From: Lineolata rhizophorae
Lineage: Eukaryota; Ascomycota; Dothideomycetes; Lineolatales; Lineolataceae
DNA length: 64,000 bases
Reading direction: 5' to 3'
Assembly: GCA_010093515.1 (NCBI GenBank)
Contig: MU001681.1
Location: forward strand, 918,261-982,260
Positions 11,001-20,871 of this stretch are shown one piece after another (the first letter of the stretch is position 1; each line of letters starts with the position of its first letter). The notes beneath the pieces are model-generated. The model was given only the letters and a program-made list of their open reading frames with translations, made no database searches and was not told where the DNA came from. A program made the position numbers and the translations under genes.

Positions 11001-12739
11001 CGTGGATATTCGTCGCGGCCGCTCGCGCCTGCTGCCTTGCTCCTCGACCGCCCTTCGCGCTCCCGGAACTCGGCACTTGCTACAGTCGACGGAATCGACG
11101 ATTATCCTTGCCGCGGAACAGGCCTCCATCACGGCAACGGGCCAACGACGGCGCGGGGTCCGGGATCCAGTGGAACGACTGCAGAGCGGAACCGCGGGGC
11201 TCAAGGCGGGCCGGGTCTCCCGCTCGATAGGGTCCCTTTCAGCCGGGTCGTGGCTGTTTCCTGCCCTTGATATTTCTTTTTCGTGGCCTGCCATATCCCC
11301 AGCGTGTGGGGAGGGGGGGAGGGTTTGTCAAGCAGCTCACTAGCACTCTTTCGTAGCTATTAGCTCACTCTTGCCTTTACCACTGTCACTTCGACTATTA
11401 TTGTTAGCGGTTCTACTTGCTGTTTCGTATTTTGGCCCTTCCTTCGTGGTGGGTGTGTAACCTACCCCCTTCCGCCCCCCCTTCTTTGCCGTGCCTGTTC
11501 GGCCATCGTTATTGCTCCCTCCCTGCATCATTATTGCGCCGCCGGAGTACCCGGTTTTTCATTTCCACCCCACGCTACGGTCTAACTGCTCCTTCCTGCA
11601 AGTCATCCAATCGCTCCGTGCAGCCTCGTGCCCTCCTTTCTCACCCGCTCTTTCTCTACTTGCCGTCCTCAGCAGTCCCAAGCCCGCCACATCGATCGCA
11701 ACCGCCCTACCGGCGCTGCTTCTTCCCGTCTCTCCCACGATCCTGGGAATCTCCCAGCCGTCCTTTCAGAGCACGATCGCAATCCCAATTTCCACATCTC
11801 CTTCCCACCCAGCCGGGGCGGAGATCTTCTTCGAACCTCGGTGGCCGGCTCCTATTCAAGGCTCCGGCAAAACCTCCCAATCCAGAGCAGAAGAGCGCAC
11901 TCGAAGCCGAAAAGGGCGAGCCGCTCGATCGGGGAGCAAGGAACGCAACAAGTCCATCCAATTGGCAGCTTTTGATTTTGCTTCGGTCCGTAGTGCCCGC
12001 GGAACATACAGCGCGCGGCCCGCACCTAGTGGGCTAGTTTTGTCGTTTGCATCGTCACCCTTGCTACTAGGGGCGCCCACCGCCTGTTTGTTCCTTTTTT
12101 TTTCCCTTTTGCTACTCGCGTGCCGTGCGTCGCTACGGCGGCACGACACGTTGCCTACGGCGCTGGGCTGCGGCCGGCCCGGGAGGCGCGGGGGAAGGCG
12201 GCGATCGGCCGTCGAAGGCCGTGCCGTAGGCTTCGATGTCGGCGGTCCCGGGGCGGCGCGCTCGGAATGTTCTGCGCGCCTACTTGTTTCGCGTTACTTG
12301 ATTCTGGTGCCCTTGGGCAGTGCTGCGCTCCTCTGGGGGGGGGTTGGGTGGGTAAGAGTTGGGAGAGCCGCCGCTCGGTAATCGCTTTCTTGTGAGGGTG
12401 TTGCTGCTTGTGCTGCTGCAGTGTTGGCAGCTTCCGGAGTCCAAACAGTGGGACTCCTGGTCCTATTCGACCTGTGTGGGTTTCAGACAGGGGATTCGGC
12501 GTTGGGCACCTGTGCCCTGTTGTCAGTCGAGAGAGCTTGACTCGTGGCCTTGTCTTTTGAATATACACGACTGGTGCATATTTGAGGGGATACAAATGCT
12601 TGGGTGTGACTGTCGCACTGAGCGTGTTCACGTCCGCTATTCTTTTCGCTCTTGTTTATATCCCACTCTTCTTCGATTTCTTAAAGATCGGTTTTTCGAT
12701 TACGTCTATTCCTAACGCTAGCGGCATTCTATCGTGCAA
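8042..12739. other. 4.7-kb GC/CT-rich stretch without a convincing gene
   Basis: Open frames of 100-300 codons exist on both strands (for example 9091-9813 minus and 11491-12381 plus). They overlap one another, are Pro/Arg/Ser-rich translations of GC-rich DNA and show no domain. The part from 11340 to 12150 is strongly CT-rich, like fungal promoters and long 5' leaders. It may be the regulatory region or untranslated leader of the methyltransferase gene, or encode a non-coding RNA. Neither can be shown here. Confidence 0.5.
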
Positions 12740-12899
12740 ATGGAAGACGAAGCTAAAGCGCCGAGCTCTCATGCTCATATTCAGTCGAGAGGGCCTGGAG
12801 GGGACAGGTCGTCGTCATCTTTGGCAAGCTCTACTTCCGAGTCAATGTGAGTGAACTCTTTAACATTACCTCTATTTATTACTATTATTTCTTATCTAG

Positions 12900-14583
12900 T
12901 CGGAGGACATATTCAAACTACTTGGCGTGGACCCTCGAGCTCCTACTTCTGATTTAGCCTACCCCGAAGAAGTGATTTTGGCTCTTCTTTGGTACGTCTT
13001 CATAGAGAACTAACCAGATCTTCTACTTCGTTTCCAGTCTTTCAGCCCGATCGCTCCATTCCTCCGACGTGTCCTCCATTGTCGAAAATGGCCGTACGTA
13101 CGCAAACGATCGATATTTCATGCCCTGCGACGAAGCCGAGCAAATGCGCCTCTCGATGCTGCATCGCGTTTATCTCAACGCTCTCGATGGCCGCTTGACG
13201 CGCGCAAATCTGTCCTCGGCCGAACTCGGAAGGGTGCTGGACGTCGGTGCCGGCCCGGGCGACTGGGCCATCGCCGCGGCCAAGCGGTGGCCCGCCGCCG
13301 ACGTCGTTGCTGCCGACGTGGCCGTGTGGAACTTGCTCGCGCTAGAGAGCGACGACGGGCCCGGCACGTCAGACAGTGCTGAGGATCCGGGCAACGGTGC
13401 CGAAAACGTCGTCTGGGCCATTGACGACCTCGACGTCGTCGTGCCGCCCGACGACGACAACGCCGATGACGATGATGACGATGACGATGACGACGATGAC
13501 GACGATGGCGATGGCGATGGCGACGACGACGAAGAATCCGCCACCGCTGGCACATCCTGGTCTGCCCCTCCAGACACCGTGCCCACGGCGTTGGACAAGG
13601 CGGCCATGCTGCCGACGTCGTCGGGCTCGCCGTCGGCGTTCGTGTCGATCGCCGCGGCGGCGTACGCGCGCGATCCGTGGGCGTTTTCCACTCCCTTCGA
13701 TTACATACACCTTCGGGGGCTCAAGGGCGCATTTCGCTCCTGGGCCGCCATCTACGGAGCGGCGCGGGCGGCGCTTGCGCCAGACGGCGTGATTGAAGTC
13801 GTCGAGATGGACGATGTGGTTGGGTTGGCGGCGAGCGCGCCCGAAGGGAGCGCGACGAAGACGCTGCTTGGCGCGGCGAAGAAAGCGGCGGAGAGAGGGG
13901 GTAGAGGGGTGGGGATAGAGCATGTGGGAAAGGAGGCTTTGGAGAGGGCGGGCTTCGTTAGGTGTGCGGAGTGGAGTGCGCGGGTGCCGGTGGGGGAAGA
14001 GAACACAATGGGCACGGAGAGACATGAAGGGGAGGGAGAGAGTGGTGCTCGGGCTGCGGGTGAGGGTGGGAGTAAAAAGAGAAAAGGGAAAGAAAAGGAG
14101 AGTAGAGCGACGCGGAAGGAAAGGATGAAGGAAAGGGAAGAGAAGTTGCGGGAGAGGCTAAGAGCAGAGAGTGGCTGGGAGTCAGCAGATGTTGATCGTA
14201 TGATTGCTTCGAAGCGAGAACGTTCCTATAGGGAGGAGCATCACGCCGGGGGAGAGTCTAGTAAGGCACAGCAGACTCGTGACGTGAAAGAAAAGGAGGA
14301 AGCAGCGAGAAGTCGCCGCGGCCTAGGAAAGTTGATGCTAGTGGTGTTGGCCGAAGGATTGGAGGCGTCCTGTTTGAGGTTGTTGACAAGGGGGGCGGGA
14401 TGGAGCGCTGCACGTGTACGCGAGATGTCTGAAGTAGCTAAGGGAGAGTTAATCAAGGGCGAAGTGGCGAAGGAAGGGGTGTTAGTAAAGGTCTGCTACG
14501 GAAAAAAAGTGGACGATGATGAGGAAAACGACGAAGATGACTCTGACGAGGATGATACTAATGACGATAATGATCAAGGGTGA
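12900..14583 (+). CDS. LaeA-like SAM-dependent methyltransferase, 5' end unresolved
   Basis: Resolved exons are 12900-12991 and 13038-14583, joined in frame (545 aa). Family marks are ENGRTYANDRYFMPCDEAEQ before the SAM site, motif I VLDVGAGPGDWAIAAA, DYIHLRGLKGAFRSW, APDGVIEVVEMDD and the C-terminal GLEASCLRLLTRGAGW. These match the fungal LaeA/Velvet-associated and secondary-metabolite methyltransferase family, usually about 300-400 aa. The excess comes from two insertions: an Asp-rich run (about 13450-13545) between motif I and DYIHLRGL, and a Lys/Glu/Arg-rich stretch (about 14010-14310). The tail is acidic again. The first exon is unclear: a plausible ATG at 12740 with a GTGAGT donor at 12847 leaves the frame one base out relative to the acceptor at 12899. 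The in-frame GTG at 13069 is not a start. Target and product are unknown. Confidence 0.8.
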
Positions 14584-15342
14584 TATAAAAGGAAGTTGGA
14601 TGCGGATTGACCCGCACGGTTATTGATACATAGAGGGATCTAGACCTATAATGGCATGAGAGCCTCGTCAAAGTAAATTTTGCCACGTTTGAGACATGCC
14701 AAATGAAGCGGAGTGTTTCTAGTTTCGTGCTTGTGATATTCAGCCGAACTCTTTCTACTGACTGCTGTTTGCAACGGTCGTCCAATTAGCTTTAGATAAC
14801 TAGTAAATAATTAGTGTTTGAATTTATGTTTCGGACGCTCGTGGGATTTGATTTTCATGTGCGAGCCGTGTAGTTCGTCCTGGAATAGTGGATTGAGGAG
14901 CGCCCCTTAGGACCGGAAGTTTATTAATGAAAAGAGTGAAGCCCAGACCTACAATTAGTTGAGATCTGTCAGATAAATTATGTGATGGACTGTTCCTATT
15001 TTAAACGCTCGAATCTGTTTTGCCTTTGAGGGTTACTCCCTACACTTTTGAGGTGAGCAAGTGAAGAGTGTATTATTTACTCCAAAAAAGGTAATTTGGT
15101 ATAGATTTGTGATTACGTGGGAATGTGAGAGTGGTAAAGTTTAGTTTAAAGCTCTAGCAGTAGCGCTAAAATCTGCAGCTTATTGTCCGTGCGCCCCCAT
15201 GGAGATAATCCTTGCAGCAATAGACACGTTAACTCCCGTGGTCCCGACCTTCAACCGTCTTGCACATTTCGGCGCATTGTCTTGCCGCTAGAACCTTCCC
15301 ACCACTTTGCTACGCAGTGGTGCAGGCTTCGTCGAGCCTGTC
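14584..15342. other. Intergenic, methyltransferase to SEC12
   Basis: AT-richer spacer without a supported gene. The last 150 bp are the likely SEC12 leader. Confidence 0.5.
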
Positions 15343-17156
15343 ATGACTCCTCCTGTTTCCTTCACGAAGACAACCCTTTCATATCCCGTCTACGCAGCAG
15401 ACTTCGACCCATACAACCGTGGCTACCTCGTAGTCGGCGGCGGCGGAGGAGAAGGCCGCAGTGGCGTCGGAAACAAAATCGTATGACAGCGCCTGGTTTT
15501 CATAAGCCAAAGAGTACTATGTGTTCTAACGCGTCTCCTGCCTAGACACTCCTTGATGTAACGTCGCGTGCAACCATCTCAATAGCCGCCGAGATCGAAC
15601 TCTCTAGTAATGAAGACTCCGTCATGTCACTGGCGAATCTCGCCTCCAAAGACGGGCTCATAACATTCGCGGGCATCAACTCGGCGGAGAGCGCGCAAAA
15701 GGCCGGCAAGAACGAGCACTTCCGCACTTTTACGATACAGTATCCGGAAAGGAAGAAAGCGTCGGAGAAGGCAGAAAAGGCAGAGAACAAGCCTCAGGGG
15801 CACATAGAGTTCGAAAACAAATGCGCACTGTTCAAGAAGGCATCGACGAAGAATGACGAGGGCGCCTACCAACGCGTGTTTCGCCTGTCGCCAGCATTCA
15901 GGCGCGAGTCGGGCAGCAAGCGTATCGGCGCGATCGCGACAGGTTTCGCCAAACCGGCCGAAGTAGTCATTTTCAGCGCGACGACGGCAGCGCCAACCGC
16001 TGCTGATGTCATATTGCGCGCAGAACTGCCGGAAAACGCCGAAGCGAACGACCTGGACATAGCAGAGCGGTCCGAAGGTAGCTTCATCGTAACTTACGCC
16101 GTCGATTGCGATGTTTATCAGACCAATATTACGTACGATTTTGGCACGCGTAAGCCGGTTGGGCAACTCAAAGAACCACGAATGTGCTACTCGTTCCCCT
16201 ATCCGGATGTCTTCGCGAGTGCCGGCCGCCCTAGGATCAGGGCAATACGGTTCCTAACCCCGGATTACCTATTGCTTCTGGGGAACCATCAAAACAGGTC
16301 TGGTTCGGAGCTCTTTGTCCTGAGAATCTTCGATACTGGCCCGGCAGAATTAGTCTTGCAAAAGCGCCTTCCCAGACATGTGAAGGCGGGGGTGAGCCTG
16401 GATGTCTGTGTTTTAGATGCGGACCCTGTGACCGGCGCACGACAAATCGTCGTCGCCGTAGCAGGCCAAGACGTCTCTATTTCTGTCTACACAATCGAAT
16501 ACTTGGGGTCCAAGCGCGACACGCTATCCAAGTTCCGCAAGTTCAACACGATGCAAAACGTGCACCCGCTACAAATGACCAAGATCTGCTTTGCGCCTTT
16601 CCACCGGCCCGGTGCCGTTCCGGCGCCATCTTCACAGCCGTCAAAACAGGAGCCTTCGTCGTCTGAAAGAAGCCCCAAGAAGAAGCGTAAAGGCAAATCA
16701 AAAGGTCGTTCTTCCGAGCCCAAGGACACCAAACCCGCCACCGTAGTTACGTCCGATCCTCCTGCTGCATCATCATTACCTCCGGCTTCCGGCCAGCAAT
16801 TCATCCGGCTCGCCAGCATTAGTATGGGCAACACCGTAGTCGTCGACACCTTCACCCTCGTTCCGCACTCGAAGCAAAATCGCTACATCTTGTCCGGCAG
16901 CGAGCCTACCTTGTTTTCGCCCGCGGTTGCGGCCGTTGTAACGTCCATCTTCGTTTTCCTCGTCAATCTCTTCCTTCTGCAGGGCTACTTTGACGTTCAG
17001 GCGGGCGGTCCGGGAATGTCGCACGTTGCACTCATGCCAAAGGAATGGCGAGTCGCGCTTGGCGAGGCGACGAAGAATATGGGCGTTCAAGTGCCGGGAG
17101 ATAGGTTCGCGCAGGTGGATGTGGCTGGCGGTGAGGCGGAGGAAGGCCTGATTTGA
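15343..17156 (+). CDS. SEC12: SEC12-like guanine nucleotide exchange factor for Sar1
   Basis: An ER membrane protein that loads GTP on Sar1 to start COPII vesicle budding. Two exons (15343-15480 and 15546-17156) with a GTATGA..CTAG intron in phase 0 give 582 aa. The N-terminus opens the WD40 propeller (YPVYAADFDPYNRGYLVVGGGGG). The glycine-rich loop GGGGGEGRSGVGNKI matches the potassium-binding K-loop needed for exchange activity and is interrupted by the intron, as is frequent in fungi. A disordered Lys/Ser/Pro insertion follows near residues 360-410. One membrane anchor (about 502-528, AVAAVVTSIFVFLVNLFLL) precedes a lumenal tail of roughly 54 residues. The overall plan matches Sec12/PREB; the related Sed4 has a longer lumenal tail. 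Confidence 0.88.
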
Positions 17157-17775
17157 TTTTTGAGAATGTCAATAGCCTAGATAAGGAAAATTAAACACTG
17201 CCAAATAACGCTCTCGAAAGAATGTCTACAAGATTTGGGGCCTTGGCATAAGAAAGAACACGTAGCATAGTGAATATTACCCAGCGCAGGGAGGAGGATG
17301 GGATGGAGGGAAAAGAACGAAACACGGCGCTCTATACGGATTAACTAGTTGCAAATTTTCGCCTATTATTCATAGCGGCTTCTAGTATATTAAGTTTGGA
17401 GGCCATAGCTGAGAACAAAATTTAATTAGGCCAAACCGATCCCCTATTTAGAGCGATGAGAGAACTGTACCATAACTTTGCACCGCTTTGGCTGTAAGAC
17501 TTGCGACCTACGGACGTCAATTTTTGCCTGGTTCTCTAAAAAATCTCTCTAGATTAGTAGAACACGCTTTAACTTCCCCAGTAGCGCACGACGCTACAAT
17601 TGCTTAAAACATCACGAAAAGATAGATCGCTATCAACTTCTTATTCTTCTCTCTTTTCCCCGGCTGAAGAGAAGAACTCTCACCGGCATCAAATACTCCA
17701 AAAGATAATGCACGCGCACGCGCATCTTTACCAAGTATTTAGGCAGAATTGATTTGGTTGTCCAGAGAATGTGTT
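17157..17775. other. Convergent intergenic region
   Basis: Spacer between the 3' ends of SEC12 (+) and the membrane-protein gene (-). AT-rich, no gene or clear repeat seen. Confidence 0.5.
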
Positions 17776-18532
17776 TTAACAGTGGCCAAATATGGCCACG
17801 GAGACCACGTAAGCGATAGTTACAGTAACAATCCGTAAAGTCAGTGGTGAGACAAAGCTCCTAAAAGAAGATAAGACATTCTGCCCGCTCTCTAGCGATG
17901 TCAAGTAGTAGACCGACAAGAAAACCACCACGACAATGAAGGTAGAAACCAGTTCCATGAACCCAACACTAATGCCTCTACCAACGAGTCTAACAAACGA
18001 AGGTAGTCGTATAACATCGGTTTTCGCATCAAGGACGGCAAGCGTCAGGATGACGCTTATCACGGGAATAACAACCACCCAGCTGAAAACGTCTACTGGA
18101 TTGACCGGAGAACCGAACTATTTCGACATTAGTATGAACTACTAGAGGAAAAGTTTGAGTATATACCATAAGGCCAAGCAGTCGGGACACCTGAGCGAAC
18201 GCAGTTCTCCGGTGCCGAGTGATGGGCAAAGGCTGAGTACTTGGCTCCCGCAGAAAATTCGATTGGGGTTGGGCATTAGGCTGGCCTGATTCTGGTTGAG
18301 ACTGACCCGATGCTGGTAGAGGCTGGCCCGATGCTGGTTGAGGCTTGCCTGGTGCTGGTTGGGGCTGGCCTGATGCTGGTTGAGGCTGGCCTGATGCTGG
18401 TTGAGGCTGACCTAGCGCTGGTTGAGACTGTCTAGATGCGGGTTGAGACTGGCCTGGTGCTAGTTGGGACATATGGTCTGAATGAATGTGATTAGGATAT
18501 GTAGAGGTGTAAGCTGGCGGCGGGTCGGCCAT
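17776..18532 (-). CDS. Small multi-pass membrane protein with Pro/Gln heptad repeats
   Basis: Not a recognised family. ATG at 18532; exons 18167-18532 and 17776-18117 with a 49-nt intron that has a GTATAT donor, an ACTAAT branch-like site and a TAG acceptor, phase 0. Product 235 aa. Residues about 20-80 are imperfect 7-residue repeats of the type QPQPASG (21-bp tandem units, about 18275-18455). The rest carries about four hydrophobic segments: VFSWVVVIPVISVILTLAVL, then stretches around FMELVSTFIVVVVFLSVYYL and LRIVTVTIAYVVSVAIFG. A soluble disordered arm on a small membrane core is inferred. The start codon lies exactly at the edge of a segment shared with 30468-30670. Possibly lineage-specific. 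Confidence 0.6.
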
Positions 18533-18800
18533 GGCTTTATACTGCGCCAGTTAGCTGACCTAGCAGCAGCGGCTTCCTACTTCAGAAACTGAAAAGCACG
18601 TAGGAGGACACTTCCGCAAAGGGCTGGGGAAAGCCCGCTTTATAGGTATTCACTGCCCAGGATAACAGGTACGGCCACAGCTTGCGCTAGCTGCCGAACC
18701 AAGGCAGGTGCCGATCCACCTAAAAAAGAATTCTCATTTGCAACCGTGGCCGCCGTCGCTTCTCGTTCCATGTTCGTCAGGCGGCGCGTATTAGGTGAAG
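18531..18800 (+). repeat. Segment shared with 30468-30670
   Basis: Starts with ATGGCTTTATACTGCGCCA and continues through TTCTACTTCAGAAACTG and later TTCCATGT..GGTGAAGCA. The same landmarks occur in the same order at 30468-30670, with substitutions and small indels. Here the frame opened by the shared ATG is quickly broken. This is an old duplication or a dispersed-repeat fragment of unknown type. Confidence 0.7.
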
Positions 18801-19337
18801 CAGGTACGCCCCACGGTTCTGGCGGATTTGAGGGGGTACGCGTTATCTTATAGCCCGGGGCGGTAGGTACAACCAGAGCACAACCTGGGTCACTAGGTAC
18901 AACCAGGGTTCGCATCTGCTTGTGACGCATCTCGCCGGCGGCGACAGCCGTAGTGATCCCGGCGGCCGAGCAGTACCTATCTACCTACCTAGGAGGTAGG
19001 TGAGCTGGAAAGCAGAGACCAAGGATCTCAAGCCGATGTGCCGTGGAAGGCGGTGGCGGGCTTGGGAAGTGTCGGAATGGGGCTGTTTCATATTGGTTGA
19101 TTTTAGTGTATGTAGTATGGTTTACGTACGCAATCTCGCGTATCGTGGTGAAAACCAACTTCCGCTCGCTTCGTAGCATAACCAATCAATCATACCATAT
19201 TCCAACAGGAAGTGCTGCCGAACTTGAATTTTGTGGCGGTGCGCCGCGCTCACGTGCACTGCGCTCCCGGGGTGTTCCCATTGGTCGGCTGCACATAGGT
19301 CGCTTGGTTCCACGCCCAAGACATGCCCATTGGGGAC
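18801..19337. other. Spacer before the phosphodiesterase gene
   Basis: A 96-codon open frame on the minus strand (18640-18930) overlaps the shared segment and shows no domain; I do not call it. A short tandem of CTAC units lies near 18980. The rest is the promoter side of the next gene. Confidence 0.4.
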
Positions 19338-20530
19338 ATGGCGTGCATAATTTCTTGTAAGTGAAAAAGAATGCTCCAAAAGTGCAAATTCATTTACCGT
19401 TCCCTGCAGTTTGTCTTGTTGCGGCCGTGGCTGTCCCTGCGTCGGCGTGGTCATGGCCCGATGGTCACGTCGATGTGGGCGACATCCGAATGAACAGCGT
19501 CCAAGTCGTCGGCACCCACAACAGCTACCATCGCGAGATGTCCAAGGCCGAAAAGAGCGTCTTCCAGCAAGTCAAAGAAGACCCCACCAACTACCTGTAC
19601 AGCCACGCCGCACTTCCGGACCAGTTCGAGTACCAGTCCGTGCGCAGCCTCGAGCTCGACGTCTACCCGGACTCCCAAGGAGGCCTGTACTCGACGCCCC
19701 TGATCCGCCGGATGGCAGGGCTCTCGTACCCGGGCGATCCGTCGATGAATCAGTCGGGGGTGAAAGTGTTCCACGTCGCGGACGCCGACGTCAGGTCCAC
19801 GTGCTACACGCTGATCGAGTGCCTCACACAGGTGCGGTCCTGGTCCCAGGGGAACCCCGGACACGTGCCTATTCCGATCATGTTGGAGTTCAAGTCGAGC
19901 GAGGAGCAAATCGAGGAGCTCGGCGGCGTCGTTTCTGAACCCTGGGAGACGGACGCGCTGGATGGCATCGACGGAGAGATCCGTTCGGTCTTCGAACCGG
20001 AGGAGCTCATCACGCCAGACGACCTCCGCAGACCGGATATGAGCCTCGAAGAGTCGGTGCTGGAATTCGGGTGGCCGGCGCTAAGAGAGGCAAGAGGCAA
20101 AGTCTTCTTCCTGATGGACAACAACCCCACCAATGGCTCGGTCAGGGATTTCTACCGCGCAGATGGCCGCGAGAGCCTGCAAGGCCGCGTCATTTTCACG
20201 AATTCCAACCCTGGAGAGCCTGATGCTGCGTTTCTGAAGCGCAACGACCCGCTTGGTGATAACTTGGCTTTGATCCAAAGCCTTGTGGCCCAGGGCTATT
20301 GGGTCCGGACTAGAGCGGATGAACCGGTTGAAATGGTCCAGAAGGGCAACACCGCGATGAGGGATGCAGCTTTTCAGAGTGGCGCGCAAATAGTTAGCAC
20401 GGACTTCCCGGCGGTTGGATTGGCCGCAAGATGGGACAGTAACTACGTTGCCATGTTGTCCGGAGCCATGGTTGCTCGGTGTAATCCAATCAATGCTCCA
20501 TCGTACTGCCGAGACCGGACGCTGGAGTAA
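19338..20530 (+). CDS. Secreted PLC-like phosphodiesterase (PI-PLC-C1 type)
   Basis: Two exons: 19338-19356 and 19410-20530, with a GTAAGT..GCAG intron, 379 aa. The 19-nt first exon gives a clean signal peptide across the junction (MACIISF, then CLVAAVAVPASAW), which decides this start; ATG 19323, five codons upstream, is also in frame. The mature part begins with the TIM-barrel signature VGTHNSYH (catalytic His about 43), followed by SLELDVYPD and VKVFHVADADVRSTCYTL with the second His. VPIPIMLEFKS and the C-terminal IVSTDFPA complete the family pattern. Members are Ca-dependent phosphoinositide phospholipase C-like or glycerophosphodiester-type enzymes. The substrate is not predictable. The in-frame GTG at 19361 lies inside the intron and is not a start. 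Confidence 0.88.
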
Positions 20531-20871
20531 CAATGTGACTTTAGGCTGGATTGTTTTAGGGGAGATACCCTAGCGACGTTAGCAATTGTTACAGGCGCTT
20601 TTGAAATGCATTTCCATCGTCTCTATGTAGTCACCATTCGAACGATTTCTGGGCTCCGGTTTCTTGGCTTGTTATGCAATGCCTGTTATTTATATTTAAC
20701 CTTTCTCTCTGCCTAACCCCCCTCCCCCCCACCTTTTTTTTTTTTTTTTTTTTTGGCTGGCCAATACCTCTACGCGTACTAAGTCCATTATCCACTACCA
20801 ACACCGCAATGCCAACCGTCTCCACGTCTTGTATTGCCGAGCTAGCGAGTAGCGTGCTCCGCGAGCGTAGC
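20531..20871. other. Convergent spacer with a long poly-T tract
   Basis: Lies between two converging 3' ends. It contains a C-run followed by a run of more than 20 T at about 20732-20754. Nothing else seen. Confidence 0.7.

Noticed and set aside
11491-12381. 296-codon plus-strand frame
   Set aside because: Ser/Pro/Arg/Leu composition mirrors the CT-rich DNA. No family signal, no ATG context or introns that help.
13069-13071. GTG as start of the methyltransferase
   Set aside because: Upstream exon 12900-12991 joins in frame, and fungal nuclear genes start with ATG.
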